Shown here: positions 52,159 to 60,220 of the stretch, piece by piece
How the letters are laid out: the number at the start of each line of letters is the position of its first letter
Position numbering within the stretch: the first letter of the stretch is position 1
Source: a virus
DNA: 60,220 bases
Strand: one strand, 5' to 3'
IMG/VR virus record: IMGVR_UViG_3300020498_000257
Span: 1 to 60,220 of that record
Translations under genes and position numbers: made by a program
The notes under the pieces: model-generated
Told to the model about the DNA's origin: nothing
The model's input: the letters and a program-made list of their open reading frames with translations, nothing else
The model's database searches: none

Positions 52159-55100
52159 TCATCCAGTATAAATCGATCTGCACATTAAATTTGTAACAGG
52201 TGCGCTTTGGTCGTCATAGCTATTTTCTACTGTGAGAACAACATATTTCCCTACTGGGTATGGGGGGTTTACGTCTTCTGAGGAATAAAGCTGGTTTTTA
52301 GGATATGATATTTCAACTACATCGCCTATCTGTATTAAAGGATTAATAAATGTCTCTATGCTGACAACCCTTTGTTGCTTAGCCCATTGTTTTGTAATCC
52401 ATTCAGATAGCTTGGCTGCCTCTGTTTCTTTTTGTATCCATAGGGAATCAAATGCAATTTCTTCCGCCCTATCTGCATCGGTAAGCTTAGGGTCAATGTA
52501 TTCAAATGAGTCTGATGGGGTTATTTGATTACCCACAATAACAAATGATTTTTGCTGGCCATTGGCAAGGTCGGTAAACGTTCCAGTATTATTCATAACA
52601 AATACATCCATTGTAAATGGGTCAAGGGAAGATCCTACTAGGGTTACGTCATTGTTTTGAACTATTACTGGATATAGGGGATAGCCTGGAGAGTTTGTGT
52701 ATCTTCCAGTTATTCTTCTTAGCTCACGGGCGACTGGACCGAACTCCCTTAGCCATACATCTGTCTTTGGCTTATCACTCTTATTAAATATAAAATCGCT
52801 AAATGATTTTACCATGGACGAGTTGGTTGAAAGAAATCCTGCATAAGCATCAAATGAAGTAGTGGCTCCAAATTCTTCTTTTGTAAGGCTTGCTGTGTAA
52901 ACATAATCGAATGATGTTGTTCCCTGTAGTGAGGCTATTCCTATTTTATTTGTAAGGGTAAGTGGTGAAGAATCTGTAACTCCTATTATCTTTCCATTTA
53001 ATGAAATTTTAAATACTCTATTTTCTGTAGAGCCATTCATAATAGTCATTGCTTTAATTTCAACCTTATATAAATCTCCGCCATTTATGTTTGTTATAAT
53101 AGTTCCGTCTGCGTCTTTTTGGCTTGTTATCATGGCCACAGGCTTGCCAGCAACTATCTTATAGAAATTAACATCTCTGTATGTCTTATCTCCGTTGTTA
53201 TTCTGAGAAGTTCCAATAGACAGTAGGTAGCCGCTTTTATTATCTGCGCTTAATGAAAATGCAATTCCAGCAATTGTCATCTGGTTGCCCGTTTGCTTCT
53301 TTGTATCTTTATCTACCATTAATGGAAAATACATATTGGCGCCAATTACAAATGCTTTATCAGGGCTAGAGTTATACTGAGCTTCAGCTGTTGCAATTTT
53401 ATATATTTTATTTGGAATGTATTTGTCATCAGTTGGTTTTGCTGGATCAGGGCTTGGCACGTACTTAACGTCTTTAGCAAATATTGTAGCCATAGATCTA
53501 GAAACACCATTATATAAAAGTCTTTGCCCATCTGAGCCTTTTGGATCATATTGAGGAATGCTTGTGGTTAACATTGATCCTGGACTATCTGTAAACACTC
53601 CAGTCTCCGAGTTCCATTCTTTTTGTGTCCAGCCGTCATCGGAGTTTCCTAAAAGGTGTGTCATGTCTTTATCCATTGCTGCTTGTGTATAAGAAGCGGT
53701 TACTGGACCAAGTACACCGAATGCATTTCTTGTTTTAATTCTATAATTGTTAGTTGGTTTAAATGATGATGGAGTAGCAAGCCCCTGAAATTTAGCAACA
53801 TCGGAATCTGTTGCTATCCACTTATACTTTGTAGTTCCAGTGCCTATCTCTGTGTAGCTGTATTCTATGGCATCATATTCTATTATTTCTTTTTCTATAA
53901 CAAGATACCCGCTAAATGTATATTGAGCTGAACCTAGTCCAGAAATTACTACTGGTTCACAAGAGACTATTCCCTTGCTTGCAACCTCTCCTGAGTTGTT
54001 TGTATAAGACGGCTGTGTTGGCAGAATGTTATTTACTATAGCAGATGCTCCTAGTGTTATGACTGGGGCATCATATAAATTTTCTCCTGTTCCTCTGTAT
54101 GAACTTACAAGCTGAGGTGTGTAAACTATCTTAACGGCTTTAACTGATGGAACATTTTCAATTGAAATAGAAGAAATATTTGCAAGATTAGATCCTATAT
54201 TTCTGTCTCTTAGTTTAAAGCTAGTTTGCTTGTCTGCTTTAAATATATAGTCTCTTGGGTAAAATTGTAAAACATCAAATTCGTCAAACGTTGCTATCAT
54301 CTGTGTGTCTTTACAAAGATCTTGTATGTGTTGCCATACCGTCTTGCTATTATCTGTATACCAGTGATATGGTGTTATAACAGTTGTATCTGTAGTCGTA
54401 AGGTTAAAGTTATAATTAGTAAACCCAACTGAATCTAGCAGCCTTCTTATAATAGCAACCGATGTCATATCGTTGCAAACAATATCTGGTGGCTTAATGT
54501 ACTGTAGCTCTTTGGCTCCATCAAGACCTGTTAGGCTGATATCTCCAAACTCGCTTACTGAAAATGATTCTGTGTAAAACACGCCTAGACTAATCTTGTC
54601 TGATCCAATTTTTACAAATGGCTTGATTATTACGTCTTTGTATAAATTAAATTTGTTTTTATTAAATGCTACGCTTTTGTCATAAGATTCGTATGCTCTG
54701 TCGTATCCATTTATATCTAAGAATATAGAGTTGGATGTGACATCTCCTACTGGAATTATTCCAGATACGTCGTCTGATGAAGACTTGTTTATAGTCATTG
54801 AAACTAATCTGCTTGTGATATCTACTACATATCTAGGTGATAGCTCTATTACTCCCACAAACCCGCCTGCTGTATCTAATGAAGATATTTCTAGTTTAAG
54901 TCCGCTTAAATCAACTCCTGCAGAGGGAGTTGTAAATTCTGTTGTTGTCCATGCTGTTCCGTTCCAGTATAGGTTTACTACGCCCTTCATGTCATCTGTG
55001 ACTGTAATGTTCGATACCACGGGAACTTCAGTCCCAGTAAGTCCTATTAATTTAAGAGACCAATTAACTGGTTTTGAGTGTGACGTTTCAAATTTAACTA

Positions 55101-55575
55101 CTATCTTATTTGTAACTGCAGTTTTGCCTGCTGGGTATACTGCAGTCAATACGCAATTAGATAATGATGTTGATCCCGCTGCTGCTTGTGGAGTTACCCA
55201 GTATTTATAAACCATTTTAGAGCCAGAGAAATATAATCTAGCTGGAAAATTTGCTGCAGTATTATACTTACCTATAACTCCTGAAGCTTTATCTTTTGCT
55301 GTGCTTGGGTCATCTAGGATTAAATATTTAATTCCCGCAAATTTTGGTCTTCTTGGATCAAGAATTGATGATACTGGGAATAGCTTTTCAAATGGCTTGT
55401 ATGTGTATCCTGATGTTTGGTCTGTTTTTGTTACAGTGAGTACACCGTTTGGATCATCAATCTTTGCCCCATCAATCAATGCATTCATATTATATTCAAC
55501 CCAGCATCCATTTTGCATAGATATTGATTGAGATTGATTTAGAGTAGTTATTGTTTCAGGTGCTGCTGTTAACAT
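52159..55575 (-). CDS. Large tail protein (baseplate/hub type)
   Basis: 1138 residues from MLTAAPETITTLNQSQSISM. Beta-rich; the central region has DGAKELQYIKPPDIVCNDMT, then SVAIIRRLLDSVGF and WQHIQDLCKDTQMIATFDEF, a pattern I associate with Gp27/tail-hub-like proteins. It sits between the distal tail protein and the fibre genes, as such proteins do. The start overlaps the upstream stop by one base; the longer start at 55608 is within that gene. Confidence 0.7.
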   Translation of the reverse strand: MLTAAPETITTLNQSQSISMQNGCWVEYNMNALIDGAKIDDPNGVLTVTKTDQTSGYTYKPFEKLFPVSSILDPRRPKFAGIKYLILDDPSTAKDKASGVIGKYNTAANFPARLYFSGSKMVYKYWVTPQAAAGSTSLSNCVLTAVYPAGKTAVTNKIVVKFETSHSKPVNWSLKLIGLTGTEVPVVSNITVTDDMKGVVNLYWNGTAWTTTEFTTPSAGVDLSGLKLEISSLDTAGGFVGVIELSPRYVVDITSRLVSMTINKSSSDDVSGIIPVGDVTSNSIFLDINGYDRAYESYDKSVAFNKNKFNLYKDVIIKPFVKIGSDKISLGVFYTESFSVSEFGDISLTGLDGAKELQYIKPPDIVCNDMTSVAIIRRLLDSVGFTNYNFNLTTTDTTVITPYHWYTDNSKTVWQHIQDLCKDTQMIATFDEFDVLQFYPRDYIFKADKQTSFKLRDRNIGSNLANISSISIENVPSVKAVKIVYTPQLVSSYRGTGENLYDAPVITLGASAIVNNILPTQPSYTNNSGEVASKGIVSCEPVVISGLGSAQYTFSGYLVIEKEIIEYDAIEYSYTEIGTGTTKYKWIATDSDVAKFQGLATPSSFKPTNNYRIKTRNAFGVLGPVTASYTQAAMDKDMTHLLGNSDDGWTQKEWNSETGVFTDSPGSMLTTSIPQYDPKGSDGQRLLYNGVSRSMATIFAKDVKYVPSPDPAKPTDDKYIPNKIYKIATAEAQYNSSPDKAFVIGANMYFPLMVDKDTKKQTGNQMTIAGIAFSLSADNKSGYLLSIGTSQNNNGDKTYRDVNFYKIVAGKPVAMITSQKDADGTIITNINGGDLYKVEIKAMTIMNGSTENRVFKISLNGKIIGVTDSSPLTLTNKIGIASLQGTTSFDYVYTASLTKEEFGATTSFDAYAGFLSTNSSMVKSFSDFIFNKSDKPKTDVWLREFGPVARELRRITGRYTNSPGYPLYPVIVQNNDVTLVGSSLDPFTMDVFVMNNTGTFTDLANGQQKSFVIVGNQITPSDSFEYIDPKLTDADRAEEIAFDSLWIQKETEAAKLSEWITKQWAKQQRVVSIETFINPLIQIGDVVEISYPKNQLYSSEDVNPPYPVGKYVVLTVENSYDDQSAPVTNLMCRSIYTG

Positions 55576-56036
55576 TATACTTCTTCCAGGCCTATAGAAA
55601 CATCCCAAAATTCTTGTGGAGAATCAGCAGTCTTTTCTTTTACATTTCTCTTAACCACGGTAAATGAACATGATGTAAATGACATTAATAGTATCTCGTC
55701 TCTAGCCGCAACTCCATTGTATGATATCTTTACCTTAAATGTATTCTTTCCCTTGTCTCCATGATAAAACGCTCTAATAGAAGCCGCTCCATATCCGCCA
55801 TCAACAGTCATGGCGTCATTTGTTGGCAGCATGCTCCAACTAGTATTTATAGTTTTCTTATCAGCAATCCATACTTTTCTAAGTGTCCCGCCAGACATTC
55901 TTTGAGTCTTTTCAATCCTCTCAGTATCAATTGAAATTGGTGACCTATTATGTTCTGAAAGCTTAACCCAAGTTGGGGTATCTGTTAAAGAGGTATCAAG
56001 GTATAGAACTGATCCTACTGGCAAAGTCATTGTCAT
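55575..56036 (-). CDS. Small tail protein
   Basis: 153 residues: RMSGGTLRKVWIADKKTINT, WSMLPTNDAMTVDGGYGAAS, a single beta domain of the sort found in tail tube or distal tail proteins. It is encoded right after the tape measure (4-base overlap), where distal tail proteins typically lie. Confidence 0.65.
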   Translation of the reverse strand: MTMTLPVGSVLYLDTSLTDTPTWVKLSEHNRSPISIDTERIEKTQRMSGGTLRKVWIADKKTINTSWSMLPTNDAMTVDGGYGAASIRAFYHGDKGKNTFKVKISYNGVAARDEILLMSFTSCSFTVVKRNVKEKTADSPQEFWDVSIGLEEV

Positions 56037-59000
56037 GTTTTAATACTCACATTCATTGGGTTTCCTACCATTTTAGCATTTAGTTTACTATCTTGTCCAA
56101 TAGCTTGCTTTGTCATTGAAACAACTTGTCTAACAAATGCATCTGTATTCATTCCTTCAGATGGGTATATGTTTTGAGTAAGATTAATTACACCAGCTTT
56201 GTTGCTTTGCTGCATTGGCTCAAACATCTTTGCAGCTTGGTTTACATCGTATCTTGGGGAAGCAAATGGAATCTTAGACATGTTAGGAATAACCATTCCG
56301 CCAAACGCCATTTCTGGGCCACGATCTCCTACGATTGTAGGAATATTTGGATTAAGCTTTGTTGTTCCGTAACCAGCTTTTTCTACTCTCATGGTTCTAA
56401 GGTAGGCGTTATCTACCCCAGTAATCTTGTATTTTTGAGTTCCTTGTGTAAATACACTTCCTATTGAAGCATCAATACCTTGTGCGTGTAATGACATTGA
56501 GTCTACTGTCATTATTGTTTTGGCTTTAGGACCCTTGCCAAAAGTTTTAGATTGTACTCCTGGGTGTGACACAGATGCTTTAAATTCTGTATTTTTTGAT
56601 TCATTCTTAAAATCAACCTTCTTGTTGTTAATAAGAATGTCTCCACCCTTCATGTCGATTCCCTTTGAAGATAATGCTGCCGCAATTCCAGATGAGGTTT
56701 CGCCCATTAGCTTCTTTGCTTCTGCTCCGACATCTATTCCCTTAAGATCTCCCTTGTAAGCGCCAACTGCTTTGCCAGTTGTTAGAAGACTTGCTGCATC
56801 GCCCTTTCCAGCTTTTGTATCTTTAATATATTGATCAACTGTTTTGTTTAGCGCAAGTGCATTTAGTGTAAGAGTTAGCATTGCTTTATTATAGTCTTCA
56901 ATTTTTTGTCTCTTTGTTTCAATTGTAGTTGCAAGCTTTGTAAGCTGTTCTCCAGCTAGGTTGGCTTTGTCTCCCAGCTTTTCTTGTGCATCGTTAATTC
57001 CATCAATCTTAAGTTGAATTTTTGCATTAATTCTATCTCTAGAATCTTCAATTGATTTTTTCTGTGAGTTGTATTGCATTGTTGACTCAAGCTGCTTTAC
57101 ATCTAGACCTGCTTGTTGAGCGGTAGCTGTATCTCCTCTTGCTATTGCAGAGTCGTACTCAATTTTCTTTTTAGCAATTTCATTTGCTAGGTCGCCTTCT
57201 TGTTTTGCAGCATCAAGTGCTTTTAGTCTTGAGTCTGCAAGCTTATTGTTTGCATCAATTTGCTTTTGCAATCCCTTTAACTGATCTCTTGTGCTTATTT
57301 GCTGTGCAACAGATTGTCCCTTAGCCGCTTGAGCCAATGATTTATATCGACTTTCCAGTCTTCCTAGCTCGGCATACTGTGTTTTTAATGCTCCATTTTT
57401 ATTCTGTGATTCAATTGTTGCAGCAGCAACATCTGCAACTCTAGATAAAGCCGATACAGCCTCAGAGCCAAGCTCTGAAAGGTTGCCAGTGAATCCTTTA
57501 GATGCGAGATTCATTTTTTCAAACAAGCTTACAAGTGTGTCTGCTGGATTGAGTACCTTTTCAAGAGCAGGGTTTTGCTTAATCATTTCCGCTCTAGTTG
57601 CTGCAGTAAGCTTAATCTTTGAAGACTCTAGGGCATTAAGCCTCTTCATTAATTTTTCTTGAGCTTCGTATTGAGTTAGTATTGGCTTGCTTTTATCTTT
57701 TTTATTTTCCGCCTTGCTCTTATCAATTAAGTCTTGTATTCCTGTATCAATTGCTGTTAGTCCAGTGTTTACCTGGTTAGCTCCTTCTACTCCGCCTTCC
57801 GCTGCTGCCGTTCTATATCTTGCTACTGCATTTGCTGCAGCGTCTTGCTTTGTTTCAATTTTATTAAATCCTGCGTTTCCTAATGTAAACGCTCCAGCAT
57901 CTTTAGCTTTTTCAGACATTTTAAACATTGCCCAAATTTTCTTAGTTGCCTCTTCTGCAGACATTCCCGCAGCCATTAATTGAACCTTTAGGTCCATTGC
58001 AAGCTTCTTTGTATTTCCGTCACCCTTAGTCTGATTAATTAATTTAATTTGATCTGCATAGGAAGATTTAACTTCTGCTCTCAATTTTTTGTATTCTTCG
58101 ATTGTAAGCTTTATTGGGGTTCCAGCAAGTTGCATGCTCTCATAAAGAAGTTGATTCTTTTCTCTTAATGCTTTTATGTTTGCCGCTGTATCTGCAAGCT
58201 TTGAGCTATAGTCAGTAAATTTAAGGCCTGCTTTTTTAGCAGCTTCTTCTGTTAGGCCATATTGAAGTGCGCCAATTCTAAGATGCTCTCTATGATCTTG
58301 CCATCTTTTATTTGCAAGATATATTGCTGTTGCACCAAGTCCTACTGCAAGGTTTAATCTAGTTACAGCTTTGAGTGCAAAGCCTCCAAACTTGGCAAAC
58401 TTATTTGTGCTATTAGAAAGTGCTTCTAGTCTGGTTCCGTATGCAGTTAAATTCTTTGTCTCTTTAAGTCCATCTGCAAATGGAACTTTTGCTCCTGGGG
58501 TTGTTGCACCCATAGGAGCTGTCCATTTACTCTTTGATGTCATAGGAGTTTGTTTTCCTCCGCCACCCATTGAGCCCATGCCTAGCATACCACCTAACAT
58601 TCCACCAATAATATCTCCGCCAGGAATTCCGCTCATCTTTCCTAAAGTCATTCCGCCCTGATAACCAAGCATCTGCATAAGCATCATCTTAATGAATCCA
58701 CCTGTGTTATATCCTTGTGCCATTGTAGCTTTATTAGGAACAATTCCGCCTGAATTTCTAGGAACAAATAGCTCAGGTCCTTTTTCTCCAACTACATATG
58801 CTTGTCCAGCATTTACTGGTCCTCCCTTTTCTCTGCCCTCTAAACTAAATATTATTTTCTTTAAAGAATCTGTAAGTGGAGTATCTTTTTTAGAATCCCA
58901 GTTCAGATACTTTTGCCTTAAGATGTCTTTATCAATTGGAGATAATTGCTTTAATACATTTCTATCCCCGATTAAATCTGATGCTGCTGATCTTATAACG

Positions 59001-60220
59001 GAATCTAATACGTCTGGCTCAAGTCCGTTCTTTAATGTACCATCTGGCATTTTTACATATCCGTAAGGTTTTTCTTTTGCTAATGCTGCTGCAAACTTAT
59101 CGTAAAATAATTTTTGAGTGTGCTTTCTTAGCCCTGTATTTGCAAATAGTTTGTCAGCCATTTCAATAGATAATGAATTTACTCCCCAGGGAGCTGACTC
59201 ATACATGCTTGGCTTAGGTGCCCCTGTTGGTCCAAAGCCTGCACCAATTCTATGCATTGCCCTGCCCTTAAGCACATTGCCGATTAATCCACCAATTGCA
59301 AATCCGTTACTAGCTGTTTTAAAGCTAGCGTCTGATAAGCTTACTGAATGTCCAGACTGTCTGCGCTTTAATTCATCTGCTGCAATCATTTTAGCAATTG
59401 CTGCAGGAGTGAGTGATTTTGGCTCAGATATTTGTACTGCAGAATGTATGCCATGTAGATCTGCATAATTTGCATTTGGCTTTCTTGCATCAGAAAGTCT
59501 TTTAATCATTGCATGATATATAATTCTTTCTTCTGCAGTTAAATCAGGGAAAGTTGCAACAGTTTGCTTGAGCTTAGGCAAAGCATCGTTGATCTCTTTA
59601 AGCATGCGATCATTATACTGTTCTGCAGTCATTCCCTTTGGTATATCCAATGTAGATTCTGCAAAGAATCTTTTTGCAGAGCTTCCTTTTTTACCCAACA
59701 AATTAATTACAGCTTGATCTTTAAATGATGGCATTGTTGCAGAGTAATCTCTAACACCAGAGGCGGTTGCAAAAACTCCAGCTGTACCTACATCCGCTAG
59801 AACATTACCTGATAGATTTCCTCTTCCTAGGTCTTTGTCTCCACGTAATGCTGAAGCTGTTAGCTGTCTAAAATATTGGTCTTCGTCAAATTTACCATCT
59901 TGCTTTGCAAATGCTTCGTCATACTTTGATTCAAGTGCAAGAAGTTTACGCTTGCCTGTTGGATCTGAAGGGTCTCTCATAACTACAATTTTTTGGTTTG
60001 GAGCATTTAATCCATGTACTTCACGAGCAATTTGAGTAGCTCTCATTTCAGCCAATGCAGCCTTTTCATCTAAGACAGGCTTTACAAAAACCTTATCTCC
60101 GTTCTTTGAATAAACTCCTCCTATGCCTTGAACTGGGAAGCTTCTACCTGAAGTTGGCTCTAACAAATCTCCATATTGTGTAATAGGCTTTTTTGCAAAT
60201 CTAGAATTATTTACTGCAGC
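56033..60220 (-). CDS. Tape-measure protein, 5' end beyond the window, with kinase-like N-terminal part
   Basis: The frame is open through the right edge, so the start is outside. Long coiled coils (about the middle third), a Gly-rich hydrophobic block (GGMLGGMLGMGSMGGGG), a membrane-like helix (RLNLAVGLGATAIYLANK) and VGEKGPELFVP- and VGDRGPEMAF-type motifs identify a siphovirus tape measure. Close to the window edge, GGVYSKNGDKVFVKPVLDE, ALAEMRATQIAREVHGL, SGNVLADVGTAGVF resemble the Lys, Glu and Asn/Asp positions of a protein-kinase or HipA-type fold. This part is unusual for tape measures. Confidence 0.85.
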   Translation of the reverse strand, partial: AAVNNSRFAKKPITQYGDLLEPTSGRSFPVQGIGGVYSKNGDKVFVKPVLDEKAALAEMRATQIAREVHGLNAPNQKIVVMRDPSDPTGKRKLLALESKYDEAFAKQDGKFDEDQYFRQLTASALRGDKDLGRGNLSGNVLADVGTAGVFATASGVRDYSATMPSFKDQAVINLLGKKGSSAKRFFAESTLDIPKGMTAEQYNDRMLKEINDALPKLKQTVATFPDLTAEERIIYHAMIKRLSDARKPNANYADLHGIHSAVQISEPKSLTPAAIAKMIAADELKRRQSGHSVSLSDASFKTASNGFAIGGLIGNVLKGRAMHRIGAGFGPTGAPKPSMYESAPWGVNSLSIEMADKLFANTGLRKHTQKLFYDKFAAALAKEKPYGYVKMPDGTLKNGLEPDVLDSVIRSAASDLIGDRNVLKQLSPIDKDILRQKYLNWDSKKDTPLTDSLKKIIFSLEGREKGGPVNAGQAYVVGEKGPELFVPRNSGGIVPNKATMAQGYNTGGFIKMMLMQMLGYQGGMTLGKMSGIPGGDIIGGMLGGMLGMGSMGGGGKQTPMTSKSKWTAPMGATTPGAKVPFADGLKETKNLTAYGTRLEALSNSTNKFAKFGGFALKAVTRLNLAVGLGATAIYLANKRWQDHREHLRIGALQYGLTEEAAKKAGLKFTDYSSKLADTAANIKALREKNQLLYESMQLAGTPIKLTIEEYKKLRAEVKSSYADQIKLINQTKGDGNTKKLAMDLKVQLMAAGMSAEEATKKIWAMFKMSEKAKDAGAFTLGNAGFNKIETKQDAAANAVARYRTAAAEGGVEGANQVNTGLTAIDTGIQDLIDKSKAENKKDKSKPILTQYEAQEKLMKRLNALESSKIKLTAATRAEMIKQNPALEKVLNPADTLVSLFEKMNLASKGFTGNLSELGSEAVSALSRVADVAAATIESQNKNGALKTQYAELGRLESRYKSLAQAAKGQSVAQQISTRDQLKGLQKQIDANNKLADSRLKALDAAKQEGDLANEIAKKKIEYDSAIARGDTATAQQAGLDVKQLESTMQYNSQKKSIEDSRDRINAKIQLKIDGINDAQEKLGDKANLAGEQLTKLATTIETKRQKIEDYNKAMLTLTLNALALNKTVDQYIKDTKAGKGDAASLLTTGKAVGAYKGDLKGIDVGAEAKKLMGETSSGIAAALSSKGIDMKGGDILINNKKVDFKNESKNTEFKASVSHPGVQSKTFGKGPKAKTIMTVDSMSLHAQGIDASIGSVFTQGTQKYKITGVDNAYLRTMRVEKAGYGTTKLNPNIPTIVGDRGPEMAFGGMVIPNMSKIPFASPRYDVNQAAKMFEPMQQSNKAGVINLTQNIYPSEGMNTDAFVRQVVSMTKQAIGQDSKLNAKMVGNPMNVSIKT

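Noticed and set aside
1-60220. Integrase, transposase or insertion sequence
   Set aside because: No tyrosine or serine recombinase signature and no terminal inverted repeats were seen; a temperate lifestyle is not supported by this window.

Overview
The window looks like most of an AT-rich, tailed (siphovirus-type) phage genome infecting an actinobacterium. The phage calls rest on a terminase large subunit (28833-30635), a tape-measure gene cut by the right edge, tail proteins, a fibre with a self-cleaving S74 chaperone, a CHAP endolysin, holin-like proteins, and a replication set (DnaE-type polymerase, DnaB-like helicase, DnaG-like primase, RecA, SSB, RuvC-like resolvase). The actinobacterial host is inferred from a WhiB regulator, a miniature Lsr2-like protein, a proteasome-like Ntn hydrolase, a perfect Crp/GlxR-type operator and many leaderless promoters. 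Low GC fits planktonic freshwater Actinobacteria (Nanopelagicales-like); that last step is inference. Portal and capsid genes are not in view.

Layout. From 1 to 3090, a rightward block of very small, overlapping genes ends with an Lsr2-like gene and one hypothetical gene, each with a sigma70-type promoter. From 3091 to 3786 lies a non-coding, very AT-rich convergence zone with two perfect DnaA-box 9-mers and two of three 47-bp repeats. Everything from 3787 to 60220 is transcribed leftward. Read right to left (in transcription order) it is: tape measure, tail and fibre genes (60220-47371); a promoter/operator/terminator gate (47302-47366); replication and recombination genes (47284-31785) with a cobalamin-related trio (34943-33863); terminase genes (31757-28833); two tRNA genes; an accessory region (28394-3787).

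The accessory region is unusual. It holds an AhpC-AhpD pair, thioredoxin, a glutathione-peroxidase-like protein, a Dps-like protein, an IMPDH/GMP-reductase-like enzyme, a kinase-nucleotidyltransferase fusion, Hsp20, a thermonuclease, a cystathionine-gamma-synthase-like PLP enzyme, a sulfotransferase-like protein and three large secreted proteins. A radical-SAM/SPASM enzyme is directly coupled to a run of tiny cysteine-containing peptides, three of which begin M-C-x-x-C-G. Six 2-oxoglutarate/Fe(II) oxygenase-like proteins are spread over the window, one degenerate.

Regulation is partly readable. Thirteen leftward genes have a -10 box exactly six bases before ATG, which predicts leaderless mRNAs, while the tRNA operons and several others have classical -35/-10 promoters, some overlapped by palindromes. 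All functional calls are from motif reading by eye; none was checked by database search.
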